From positions 12,549,925-12,613,924 of the forward strand of contig NC_056546.1 in the NCBI RefSeq assembly GCF_910596095.1: DNA of 64,000 nucleotides, written 5' to 3'. Each line of letters starts with the position of its first letter. The stretch's first letter is position 1. Made by a program: the position numbers and the translations under genes. Source of the stretch: Thunnus maccoyii (taxonomy: Eukaryota > Chordata > Actinopteri > Scombriformes > Scombridae). A model generated the notes under the pieces. The model was not told where the DNA came from. It worked only from the letters and a program-made list of their open reading frames with translations, and did not search any database. Shown in pieces: positions 37,903 through 48,998 of the stretch.

Positions 37903-39280
37903 CTGTGGGGGAAGACAGATATTTCTAGTTTAAGATGTATAACCTCTTGAGCCTTCGTGAGCATGAGATCACTTAGTATCGGGGAGTCTGTGAATGCTAC
38001 ATCACTATTAGTGTGGCTTTCGTTAGGAATCTGGCTGGATCTGGTTTTCTGTCCCTGACAGGATTGGCTGGCAGGAACACTGAACATAGAGCAGCATGTC
38101 AGTGATTGATTGATTGCTCTTTGTGTTTCCTTTCTCCTGCTGGTCAGTGAATGAGAGCAGGCATTACCCTCTACGGCAGAGGTCGCATAGATAATGAAGA
38201 GCATCTACGCACATCTGTGTGTGTTTGTATGTGTTCCCTCACTAACATAAGACGAATGTCTCATTTGGATATTGTTGATTGTTTATTTGGATCCTCAGAT
38301 TGGGGACTCAATCTGGGCATGCTCAGACAGTAAACAAACAAATTTACACGCTGAACGTATCACAGTGCAGACTGTGACTGGAAAATATGATACTTATTTT
38401 GCCACTTTTGACCAATGTCAAAATAAATACATATGTAGAATGAATAAATGTAAGTTTCAAATCATAAATTGTACATACAAATTGTATGAAATGAAATTAA
38501 AATGAAAATAAATAATTTGCTTGACTATTGACAAGTTCATAGTTTTGTCACAGGAGCTCCTGACAAATGCAGAGTCAACACTCATTAAAATACTGTAGTT
38601 TTCCTTCTAAGTTGAACTGACAACTTTCTCACCCTTTTGAATAATTTTGGATGCATTAACTTGAAGGAAGATAATTTGGGTTGAGTGCTCTTATGTAAAA
38701 ATGGGACTTTATCCTTTGAGTTGAACGTGCAGAAATGTGGACTGGTGGACTCTTGGAGGAGATGAGCAAACACTAGATTTTCCTCTGTTTGGACATGCAC
38801 CCAGGACATGGCCTTGGTCCCTGATCAATGAAACCTGTACACTCCAATGCTCAGATACACAAGCAAGTGGGTTACTTATGTACCCAATGACAAGATGACA
38901 GAGGTCAGAAAACAGTCTGGTTGATGATCACAGATGTTTTCTATCAAGCTCCAGAGTTTAGACTAAATTTTTCATATGATCTGATTCATAATAAACTTCT
39001 CTTCAAGTAGTAACTTCACAGAAATAAGTTGCACTATTTATCATTATGAAGTAGCGAACCCTTAAATTAAACTAAAAAGTTTCAGCTTATCTGGGAAAAG
39101 GCTGAAAAGACACACTTTGCTGCACAACAGTTTTAGACATTTAGAATATTTTATGGTAATGAAGAATATAATGAATCAGTCTTATCAATTATAGGACTCT
39201 AAACACATTTTTTCCTTTATCCCTGACAAGTTAGTACTGCACAATCAAAAGGCAATTACTGAGATAAGGTTTGCTCTTAC
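37903..39280. other. agt intron 1 (5' UTR intron)
   Basis: A 1.38-kb AT-rich intron between the predicted non-coding exon 1 and exon 2. No repeat, gene or other structure is recognised. Confidence 0.6.
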
Positions 39281-39315
39281 CGTGTGTGTCTGCTGCTGCT
39301 GCTGAGTGAGGTCCC
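39281..39315 (-). other. agt: Predicted non-coding exon 1 of agt
   Basis: A good donor on the minus strand (CACACACG followed by GTAAGAGC) ends this exon at 39281. The upstream boundary, i.e. the transcription start, is estimated from the distance to the ATTAAAG box and is uncertain by tens of bases. The exon carries a GCA/CTG-type triplet run. Confidence 0.5.
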
Positions 39316-39333
39316 GACTCCTCTGCTCCCTTA

Positions 39334-39385
39334 CTTTAATCCTCGGCGGCCAGCCGCAGTGCTCCCATTCTGGTTACTGATTAAC
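39334..39385 (-). promoter_or_regulatory. agt: agt promoter with HNF1-type site
   Basis: GTTACTGATTAAC at 39373-39385 differs at one position from the palindromic HNF1 consensus GTTAATNATTAAC. An ATTAAAG box (minus strand, about 39334-39340) lies between it and the predicted exon 1. HNF1 drives many liver-secreted protein genes, which fits angiotensinogen. Confidence 0.5.
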
Positions 39386-39837
39386 CAAAACAGCATTGAC
39401 TCAGGGGCTCTGCTGCCATGACTCACAGTCCGCTTTGTACTGACGATCTACTGCTATAGATAAATAGGTCTGACAGAGAGAAGAGAGAGACCACCCAATG
39501 TCCCTCTACATGTTGACTTTAGGAGGATGATGCAAGCACATCCTGGAGGGGGTGAAAGGAGAGCTCAACTTCAACAAAGGAGGAGTGGGAAGCATTGGGA
39601 GAGCCTGGCTTGTTTGTGTTTGCTGTCTTTTGAGAGTGACTCACTGAAATGTCACAATATTGTGGAGATGTTTCTTTGTGATGGGGGAATAGTGCTTTTG
39701 ATAAATTACGTATGTTCTTTGTAATTTTGCACAAACAAAGGAGTTGAACGCGTATCAAGTAAACAAGTCTCAAGTCTCGCAGCAAACCTGAATTACTTAT
39801 ATTCTTATGAGATGGAAGGCAAAAAGTCACATCAAGT

Positions 39838-39985
39838 CATTTTTTATTTGTATAGCCTAATATCATTAATCACAAAACTGCCTCAGGTTGACGTTGTGTT
39901 GCTGTACAATCTGTACAGCAATACAACGTCCTCTATCCTCAGACCCTCAATTCAAATAAGGAAAAACTCCCTAAAAAACAAAACT
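39838..39985 (+). repeat. Dispersed repeat family B, copy 1
   Basis: The sequence starts TTTTTATTTGTATAGCCTAA and passes through CACAAAACTGCCTCAG, CAATCTGTACAGCAATACAA and AAGGAAAAACTCCCTAAAAA. It is the reverse complement (diverged) of 55679-55835. Confidence 0.75.
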
Positions 39986-40996
39986 GCAGGAGTTAAAATG
40001 AATTAAGAACTTAGTAAATAATACGATTTACATTTATTTTTCTGCTAATATTGCTATTATGTTACTAAGTTAAGTTATCCTGTCTTCATCTCTATTAACT
40101 TTCTCTTGTGTTTCACTTTCTGACAGTTCCAATCAAATGTTTGGACATACTTTCACGTTCACTTGAATGATAAAATGTGTCCAAACTTTTTACTGGTATT
40201 GTATTTCATGTGGATATTATTTTATTTTATTGTACTTATCACATTATTCATTCCATGTCATTAGTGCATTTTTACTGTTTACTATAATTTTACATCATTA
40301 AACCATTTTGCTGACCTGCATTTTTATTTTGATGAGCCCCTTCTAAATCAAGAAGTAATGAAATGTCCAATAAATGCAAATGTATGTTTATAAATAAAAA
40401 CAATGTCTCTTATATCCTCCCTTTATCTTTCTCTCGTGTCACAATCAAACTGACACTCTTCAAAAGATGGATTTGGAAATGTGTCGTGGGAAAAGAGCAA
40501 ACAGCTTTCAAATGTTCTTTATAGGCGGGTAAACATGTGTACTATGCCACGCAGTTCACGCTTGCTATTAAAAAGGGACATCCGTGAATGTAACAGGGAA
40601 AATCCTTCACACACACCTGATTAAACAAGGCAAGGTAGACAAGATTTTCTGATCAGAAAGAGAAACAGTGTATTGTGTCGATTGTTTTATGGCCCCGATT
40701 TTATCTTTTCTAAACACTGTTATATTAATAAAGTCATAACGCTAAGTGAAGAGTCTTAAGATAAAAATGAAATAAGATGGATATTTGTAAAATTTAATCT
40801 ATTAACAATGTAAAACTAATAAAACAATATTCATTCATCTTTTCTGGTCTCTCATCAACTTATAGTACTTAAGATGTATTATAATAATGTGTGTTTGGAG
40901 TGTTTCAAACACTTTTATGTATATGGTGTGTTTATATATACACCATATTTCATATACTTATTTAAATATTTTATACTTTTACTGACAAAAACTGAA

Positions 40997-41095
40997 AATG
41001 TATAAGCTTCGTAAAAGTAGAATTTATGGCAGAGCTGTTGAATTGGATTGCATTAGATGGCACAGGTGTTCCTAATAAAGTGCTTGGTGAGTTTA
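40997..41095 (-). mobile_element. MITE family D, one end only
   Basis: The segment ends GGTGTTCCTAATAAAGTGCT followed by TGGTGAGT, preceded by GGATTGCATTAGATGGCACA and AGAATTTATGGCAGAGCTG. It is the reverse complement of the left half of the copy at 44397. The other terminus is not found here. Confidence 0.65.
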
Positions 41096-41232
41096 TATGC
41101 CAATATAGCCTACTGTATATACATATTTAAAAATATTGATTTTCAGTAAACACTACTGACTTAAAATATCAAGACTAAAAGTCTACAGCCATGCTAGTGG
41201 CTCTTAGAGGCTTATGAAGGCTACAGCAGTGC

Positions 41233-41650
41233 TAAATGCTAATGTTAGCATGCTGACTTACTCACACTGACAATGCTAACATGCTGATGTTTAGCTGGTA
41301 CAATTGTTACCATGTTCACCATGTTAGTTCAGTGTGTTAGCATGCTGACATTTGCTAATTAGCGCTATAACACTACAGCTGAGGCTGAATGTCGGTAATT
41401 TTGCAGGTATTTGGTTGTAAACAAAAGTGTAAAATTTGGACCTGATAGCACTAATTCATCCTGAGGGGGGCAGGATGTTTGTACCAAATTTAGGGCAATT
41501 CATCCAAAGACAAACGTCAATCTCAAATAAGAGGGATTCATCTTCTGGGGACGATGAATGTCTGTAGAAAATTGACCGTCCATCCAATAGTTGCTAAGAT
41601 ATTTCAGGCCAAAGTGGTGAGTGACTGAGTGACTGAGCTTAATTGCCAAC
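41233..41650 (+). repeat. Dispersed repeat family C, copy 1
   Basis: TTAGCATGCTGAC-type units are followed by 'ACAGCTGAGGCTGAATGTCG', 'GCAGGTATTTGGTTGTAAAC', 'ATGAATGTCTGTAGAAAATT' and 'CCATCCAATAGTTGCTAAGA'. A second copy with the same order lies at 47090-47515. Confidence 0.75.
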
Positions 41651-42347
41651 ATGAGAGACACACACTACCATGGCTAAAAAATAAATGTATATAATTTTGT
41701 CCTTTGACTGTTGATAACTATGACATAATTTGCCATTGAAACACAAACACAAGAACAGTTTTTTTTTAAGAATATGTGAATCTTCAGCTGCAAAAATGAT
41801 GCATTTTTTATCATTAAAAAATCAAGTCCTTAACTTATACAATACGTGTGCAGGACTGTCCCAGGCTACTGAATGGTGAGGTTTAATTTGAAGGGCTTTA
41901 ACATACATTACGCTGCATCTGTATTATAGTTTTTGTACTAGTTCTAAAATAAAAATGTACAAATGTTTGGAGTTCAGTGAAGCGTTGCCCATATGAGCAC
42001 ACAATTTTACTGTAAAATGGTGCAACTTATGCAACAGGGTGTAATGACAATATTCAGTCACAATTAGTGTAGCAGATGTCAGTTACACATGTAAGATCAT
42101 TATTGGGTATACTTTATTAGCTGCTCAATTGCAAGTTCCCAAAACCCATTATGAAGTTTCACTGTATATCTTAAGCAAATACCTTAAAACACATCCTGAA
42201 ACTAGAGGTGAACATGTACTGCAAACTCTTTATGATAGTTAACCAACTGTGTGTTTCTCATGCCCAATGATTACTGAGTAATCTATAACATTCAGTGACA
42301 TAAGAAACTTTATGGGTGCTACATCAGAGTCTCTGTTGGCTACAGGG

Positions 42348-42355
42348 TATATAAG
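42348..42355 (+). promoter_or_regulatory. TATA box of the CUB/ZP gene
   Basis: TATATAAG lies 46 bases upstream of the chosen ATG at 42394, predicting transcription start near 42378. The upstream ATG at 42361 would fall before that start, which is why the start at 42394 is preferred. Confidence 0.65.
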
Positions 42356-42393
42356 CTGTCATGTTCAGCATTGTTGCATGTTCAGGTTCGAAG

Positions 42394-45300
42394 ATGAAAG
42401 AATTCACCATGTGGACTCTCTTGGTTCTTTGCAGCGTGATCACCTCACATGGAGTGCAAGGTATTGTCCACTACTTTCTTATCGGTTTGTGTATTTTTCA
42501 TTCAAAATATCAGTTTTGCATTTTTATTTTTAGGGCAGTTCTGGGCAACATTAGTTTGAGCAGTTTTCAGTATGTGTTTTGATATTTTGTCTATATGGTT
42601 GTACTTTTTTTTAGATATTTTTACTTGTGCTGTCACTGGTCTTTAAGCGACATATGTACTATGAACTCCTTTTTGGTTTGCTTTTGTCATAATCCATCAG
42701 GTGCTGGTCTCCCCCCAACAACTGAGGAGGCGAATACAGCACCACCAAAATCTCAAGGTACATAGTTACTTAAAAAACTACATTTTTAATTATCCAGCAT
42801 ACATCTAAAATGTGAAATCTAAATGGCTTGATGTGTTGCTTTCAGATGGTTTTAACCAACACTTTCAGTTAAATCAGTGGCATTTACTGAGTGTGTCCAA
42901 GGTGGAAAGATAGATTTCCGGTTATCAGGATACCTAAAATATCTTTTATCTTATTTTTAAATGATTTTCAGTTTGAGTGAGAATGTGTTTTCGCTTGCAT
43001 TTAAGTGTCAAATGTACTCTCTGAGTTTCCTCTTTTTAACTTTTCCAGAATTGGATGCAAGATATACATTTGGTGTGACTGATGATTATTACTGGACCAC
43101 TGACGCAGGTAAACTAAGTGCCACTAAAACGAGAAGTATAGTGTCAGATTGTGTTTCTGGGTGTACTTGGCTTTGTTTCTAAACTATCAAGCCAGAGAAT
43201 ACTGACCAATAGAAAGCCGAGGTTTTCCAGGCTGAAAATTCAATTCAATAACGACAACAACATTATAAAAAGAGAAAAGAAAACAAATTTTACAGGTCTG
43301 GATAACTTGCAGACCTTTGTTGTGTAATTGTGCTACCTGAGACAAATCCTCTTAGCTTCATTGGCCAATTTTCTAAAAAAAAAAAGACAAAAACAAAACA
43401 AACAAAAAAAACATAATAATAATAATAATAATAATTCACTTGTATGATTGCATTTTTCATCACTGTATCATGTGATCTGCTTTCTTCTGGTCATTTGTCA
43501 TTTTTCCATTCTTAATGAGTAATTTCATCTCATTCTCATGATCCTATGTTTCTTCAGGTTGGGACTGTGGCGGCTACCTGTATGGCAGCAGTGGCACTTT
43601 TCAAAGCCCCAACTATCCAAACCCATACCCACACAACGCCCACTGCACATGGTATATCAGACCAGGCAGGCAAATCATACAGCTGGAGTTCCCTTCTATA
43701 GAGTAAGTCCAACAAGAATTATCAACTCAGATGCGTGTTGGTTCACATGTGGTTTGGATGATTAAAAGATTAATGAAAGTTGTGATGAATGTGATAAAAA
43801 CATTCCCCTGTAATCTCTAACTGCTTCTGCTATATCATTTGTGGCTCTATGTTCAATCCTCTGTTCTTCTTTTGCTCTTATCACAGAATGGAGAATCAAG
43901 CATCGTGCCCTTTTGATTATATTTACGTCTATGATGGTTCCAGTACCAGTAGCAGGATTCTTGGGAAGGTGTGTGACAACAATGTCACCTTCCACTCCAC
44001 CGGTGCTTATTTAACTGTGCGATTCCGGACTGATGGTAGTGTTAACGACAAAGGATTTCGAGCTAACTACCATGTTGTCTGTAAGTCACAATGATTATGA
44101 TCAAGATGTTTATGCATTTTACAAAATATGTAGTATCACCATTTTAATGATATCTAGAATTTTAATAACAATAAAAACCAAAAGAAATCCTATTACAACC
44201 CTGAAGAGATCAACCTAAACTATGTGTTTTCAGTGATGGGAATTGTTTTATCTGTTCTTTCTGTAGCTCAAGGTTCCTGCAGATACAACTGTGGCTACCA
44301 GGTTGGAACCTGCTCTTGTTATTCAGGCTGCGAATACGGTGGGAACTGTTGTCCAGATTATGGAGGTAAAACCAGGCTGTAGCAGTAAAATGGTCTACAC
44401 TCACCAAGCACTTTATTAGGAACACCTGTTCAATCTAATGCAATCCAATACAACAGCTTTGCCATAAATTCTACTTTTATGAAGTTCATACATTTTCGGT
44501 TTTGTTGATATTGTCAGAAAGGTAATAATTCTACTTTATGTTTATTAATGAGGTAATAGTGGGTGGTGGTGGTGTACTGGAGTGCATTATATTTAAAGGT
44601 GTTCCTAGTATTTTGCTCCCCTCATGTGTGTTAATATGGTGGTTGCATTAGATTGCACAGCTCCTAATAAAGTGATTGGTGAGTACATGGTGAATATGTT
44701 AAGAAAAAGGAAGTAAGAAAGGAATAACCTTTATTTTTCTCTCCGTCATGCAGCGTACTGCTCAACAACTACTATGGATCCATACATCACAGGTATAAAA
44801 ACTTCTCAAGCTACACCTAATTTACCTTAAAGTTCTTGATATGTAACGTTTTTTAAGTAATAAGCAGTAATGTCAACATCAACCTGTGTCTCCCAGCTCA
44901 GCCCTCATGTCGAAACAACTGCGGCTACAACATGGGAAGCTGCTCCTGCTCGAGCTCTTGTCAATACTATGGCAACTGTTGCTATGACTACTACTGTAAG
45001 TGTCAAGTCCTAACAAATCAACAGCATTTACAGGTTCTGCGTCCCTCTCTTGCTGAAGTCCGTCAAATTCCTCACTGCTTATGTGGACATGATGTGATAA
45101 TATTTGTTAATCACAGTTGCAGAATAAACAGTAGGTGTATCGGAATGTGTGTTTTACACAGTACGAAGAGATAGTGATCACTTTATTCTCCTCTCTCTGT
45201 CATGTAGCTTACTGCCTGTCAACCACTGACTTACCCATTGACACCACAGGTATGCAAACCCTCTCAACAACCTAAATATAAAAGAATAAACCATATCACC

Positions 45301-48300
45301 AATTGTTGAAATGTTTTCATATCCTCCTGTGTCTCCCAGCTCAGCCCTCATGTCAATACAACTGCGGCTACAACATGGGAAGCTGCTCCTGCTCGAGCTC
45401 TTGTCAATACTATGGCACCTGTTGCTATGACTACTACTGTAAGTGTCAAGTCCTAACAAATCAACAGCATTTACAGGTTCTGCGTCCCTCTCTTGCTGAA
45501 GTCCGTCAAATTCCTCACTGCTTATGTGGACATGATGTGATAATATTTGTTAATCACAGTTGCAGAATAAACAGTAGGTGTATCGGAATGTGTGTTTTAC
45601 ACAGTACGAAGAGATAGTGATCACTTTATTCTCCTCTCTCTGTCATGTAGCTTACTGCCTGTCAACCACTGACTTACCCATTGAAACCACAGGTAAGAAA
45701 ACCCTGTCAACAACCTAAATATAAAAGAATAAACCATATCACCAATTGTTGAAATGTTTTCATATCCTCCTGTGTCTCCCAGCTCAGCCCTCATGTCAAT
45801 ACAACTGCGGCAGGCACCTGGGAAGCTGCTCCTGCTCAAGCTCTTGTGAATACAATGGAAACTGTTGTTATGACTACTACTGTAAGTATATGTCCCTCAA
45901 AGCTCGGCAGAGAAGCCACTGTTCACTATGATCACACTAATGAAATCCATATTTTTTTTAATTTTTTTTTTAAACAGCCTACTGCTCATATACAACCGAC
46001 ATATCAGGCACAGGTAGGATCCTCAGTGTACAAAATTAGCCTGCAGCAAATATAGTTAATTGCAGTGATTCTTATGTAATTTTGTGCTTCTTCAGAAACA
46101 CCCTGTGGAGGCCACTTGTATGGCTCTGGTAACATCTCCAGCCCCAACCATCCCAATTACTACCACGACCATGCCTACTGTGTCTGGCAGCTCAGAGCAT
46201 CGTATGACCAAAGAATCTACTTGGCATTCACATACCTGCAGTGAGTGAAGAGTAGACTACTTTTATACTTTTATATACTTTATTATTATAAATAAGTGGC
46301 ATTATCACGTACTATATTTCAAGAATATCATTAACTTGTGGGAAAAATACCTACCAATTACAGAATAAGGCTCTCAACTAAACTATTCTTTTGAGTTTTA
46401 CTTCAATAAGTCAGTGATTTATGGCTTTTATCATCTTTTTAAAAAACAGATTGGAGAACTGCTGCACCTGTGACTACATTGCAATCTATGATGGGCCGTC
46501 TGTTAATTCACAATTTCTGGGAAAAGTGTGCAATGACAGTCAGAGCTCTTTCTACTCCTCCTCCAACTACATGACTGTGCTCTTCCGCACTGACAGTTCA
46601 GTGGTCGGCCGAGGATTCAAGGCTGAGTTCATGAGCTCTCTGCAACCAAGCTCAGGTAAAATTGTGGTAGATTTAAGACGTCTAGTTTTGATATAGTTGT
46701 TATATGTGTGTTACATGTCGGGGACTGACTTAGCTCTTGTGCATCATTTTATTTCAAGAGGAACTTGTCATGTCATAACTGTATAATGTCTACTGTTTAT
46801 AACAGAAGTTTGTAAGATTTAAGAATTAACCACGTGGAGAGGATTTTACAAAAAGATGCTATTGGTTGTATTGTAGGAAATGTAGGATTAAACAGTTTTG
46901 GAGTAATGTACTACGACAGTTTTAGTCACATTCTAGTGACTAAAAGTTAGGATATTTTTGCCTTTGCTGCAACCGTTTTATTTAATCTGTTTTGATTCTT
47001 TCAACTTTATGCAAGTGCAAAACAATCATTGCAGTAATACTTTAAATGTCACCCTAGTAGTACATCCTTAAATCAACCATAATACTGTAAATTAGCATGT
47101 TAACATGTTGACGTGTAGCATGTAATAGTGTGTGTGTTAATGTGTTAGCATGCCAACATTTGCTAATTACCACTAAACACAAAGTACAGCTGAGGCTAAT
47201 AGGATGTCGGCTTTCCACATATTTGGTCATAAACCACAGTATTGGACAAATTAAACATGTTTACCTGATGGTGGCACTGGATGCAAAATGAATATCTATA
47301 CCACATTTCATAGCAGTCTATCCAATAGTTGTCAAGGCTTTTTGCTCAAAACCACAAATCTAAACCTCATGGTTGTGAGAAAGGAATAACCAAAATCAAT
47401 TTATCCACTGGGGACCATGAATGTCTATACAAAATTTCATGGCAATCCATCCAATAGTTATTGAGATATTTCAGTTTTGACAAAAGTGGTAATCCAGCCA
47501 ACTGACTGACCACCAGTGCCATCCCTACTTAAAACATTGTATAATCTTACACCTTCATCCTGAAAATCAGTCAAGTTGTAAATATCTTGTGAACATGGTC
47601 CTTTGTCAGGTCGAGTGGACTGTTCCTCAGACAACATGAACATTGTGATTCAAAGGAGCTACCTGAACTCTCTCGGCTATGACGGCCACAGTCTGTACGT
47701 GAACGACCCACACTGCAGACCCCAGGTTTCCTCATACCAGGTGGTCTTCAGTTTCCCCATTAACACTTGTGGCACCGTTCGAAAGGTAGACAACTCACCG
47801 CCTTCTGAAAACTTTCTAAGAATTCTCACACAAATTACTGTGATGGTAGGGACTTTGATGCAGACATTACAGAAATCTTGACATTTTTTCCAATATCTTC
47901 TACTTGGAACAGTTTGAGAATGGCAGAGCCGTGTACACCAACACTCTCCGTGCCTACACCTCCAGTTACGGAGAGATCACGCGCCAGACTCACTTAAAGC
48001 TGAACGTTGCCTGTCGAATGGAGCAAGACTCAGTGTCGCAGATTATGTATGTCGTCAATCATCATGATAACAGCAGCATTACAGGCACAGGCAGATTCAA
48101 TACCAGCATGGCTTTCTACACATCCAGCAGCTTCTACTACAAGGTGTGAAAACTTTTTTCTTCAGGTAGTAAAGTGGTGTCTGTTCATAAATAAATTAAT
48201 ATTGGAACTACTTCATAACACATGTACATGCACATTACAGTTCAACAGAGCAGCCATAACGACATTGCTTTTACACTCTCTTCTGTCAGGTGTCTCAAGT

Positions 48301-48998
48301 TCCATACGAGGTGTCACTGAACCAGAACCTGTATGTCCAAGTGGACTTGAGAAGGGGTGACTCTTCCCTGGTCGTTTACCTTGACACCTGTGTGGCCTCA
48401 CCATCACCCCATGATTTCCAGACCAGATCCTACGACCTGGTCCGTAACGGGTAAGCTGAAAGATCTTGAGTGTTATAGGCTGATTTCTGAGATCTGTGTT
48501 ACTTACATATTCATAGTACCTGTATTCTGCAGTCACAATGTCTCTGTTGCACTTTCAGATGTTCCATTGACAGCACCTACCGGGCTTACCTCACTGGTAC
48601 CCATCCCTACGCCCGTTTTGCATTCAAGTCCTTCAAGTTCCTGCGAGCCACAGAGTCTGTATACATCCAGTGCAAGGTCCTGATATGCCAAGCTTCTGAC
48701 TACAATTCCCGCTGCCGCCACGGCTGCAACAGACGACAGGCCAGAGACCTGGGGTCAGAACACGACAGCCAGACTCTGGTCCTGGGTCCCATCAAACTTA
48801 AAGGTCTGTACACATTTTCACCTGGTTTTTATACCAATAGAGGATTAATGAAAGAATTCTGTTGGGCTGGAAACAAGAAGTTATCTCCTGTGTTTATTGT
48901 ATAATGATAATCATACATGATCATCATACAATTATTTCTTGTCATTTCTAGACCTTAAGAAAAAGGAAGACGGGGCGCATAAGGAGGACAAGGTGTAA
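42394..48998 (+). CDS. Secreted CUB / SMB-like x4 / CUB / zona pellucida domain protein
   Basis: Twenty exons give 762 residues: 42394-42460, 42701-42757, 43049-43108, 43558-43702, 43887-44080, 44267-44365, 44754-44792, 44897-44995, 45208-45249, 45340-45438, 45651-45692, 45783-45881, 45978-46013, 46096-46240, 46450-46655, 47610-47785, 47913-48143, 48290-48450, 48559-48803 and 48952-48998. All introns are GT-AG and phases agree. Order: signal peptide ([19 protein letters not shown]), short linker, CUB1 (about 64-174: [19 protein letters not shown]), four Cys-rich modules (175-359), CUB2 (about 360-476: [19 protein letters not shown]), ZP domain (about 480-740: [24 protein letters not shown]) and a Lys-rich tail. 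Each Cys-rich module has the spacing C-x3-C-x6-C-x-C-x3-C-x5-CC, a shortened somatomedin-B pattern. No membrane helix is seen. ZP domains polymerise; the architecture recalls the DMBT1/CUZD1/GP2 mucosal group, but the exact orthologue is unknown. Confidence 0.92.
43376..43436. repeat. A-rich tract with (AAT)n
   Basis: A-rich sequence passes into eight ATA/AAT units at about 43412-43435, in intron 3 of the CUB/ZP gene (43109-43557). Confidence 0.9.
44397..44688 (+). mobile_element. MITE family D, complete copy
   Basis: The left end ACTCACCAAGCACTTTATTA is mirrored by the right end, whose reverse complement reads GTACTCACCAATCACTTTAT. The element is about 290 bp, non-coding, in an intron of the CUB/ZP gene (44366-44753). 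Its left 100 bp match 40997-41095 in inverted orientation. Confidence 0.75.
44897..45782 (+). repeat. Tandem duplication of a 443-bp exon-pair unit
   Basis: Unit 1 (44897-45339) and unit 2 (45340-45782) each hold one 99-bp SMB-like exon, a 212-bp intron, one 42-bp exon and an intron. They differ at only a handful of bases, introns included. A third SMB-like exon begins at 45783, again 443 bases on, but diverges after it. Confidence 0.95.
46656..47609. other. CUB/ZP gene intron 15 with repeat family C
   Basis: This 954-bp intron separates the CUB2 exons from the ZP exons. Its second half is repeat family C copy 2. The first half is AT-rich and unremarkable. Confidence 0.7.
47090..47515 (+). 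repeat. Dispersed repeat family C, copy 2
   Basis: It has the same word order as 41233-41650: TTAGCATG units, ACAGCTGAGGCTAAT, ATATTTGGTCATAAACCA, ATGAATGTCTATACAAAATT and CATCCAATAGTTATTGAGAT. Confidence 0.75.

Larger units (their letters stand above)
39386..42393. other. Repeat-rich spacer between agt and the CUB/ZP gene
   Basis: No gene is seen in 3 kb. The spacer holds repeat family B copy 1 (39838-39985), an element of MITE family D (about 40997-41095), repeat family C copy 1 (41233-41650), and AT-rich unique sequence. It is also where the 1q42-like and 10q26-like gene orders meet. Confidence 0.7.

Noticed and set aside
42361-42393. Upstream ATG at 42361 as start of the CUB/ZP protein
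   Set aside because: It lies only about 6 bases after the TATA box, so it would not be transcribed; the ATG at 42394 also gives a better signal peptide.
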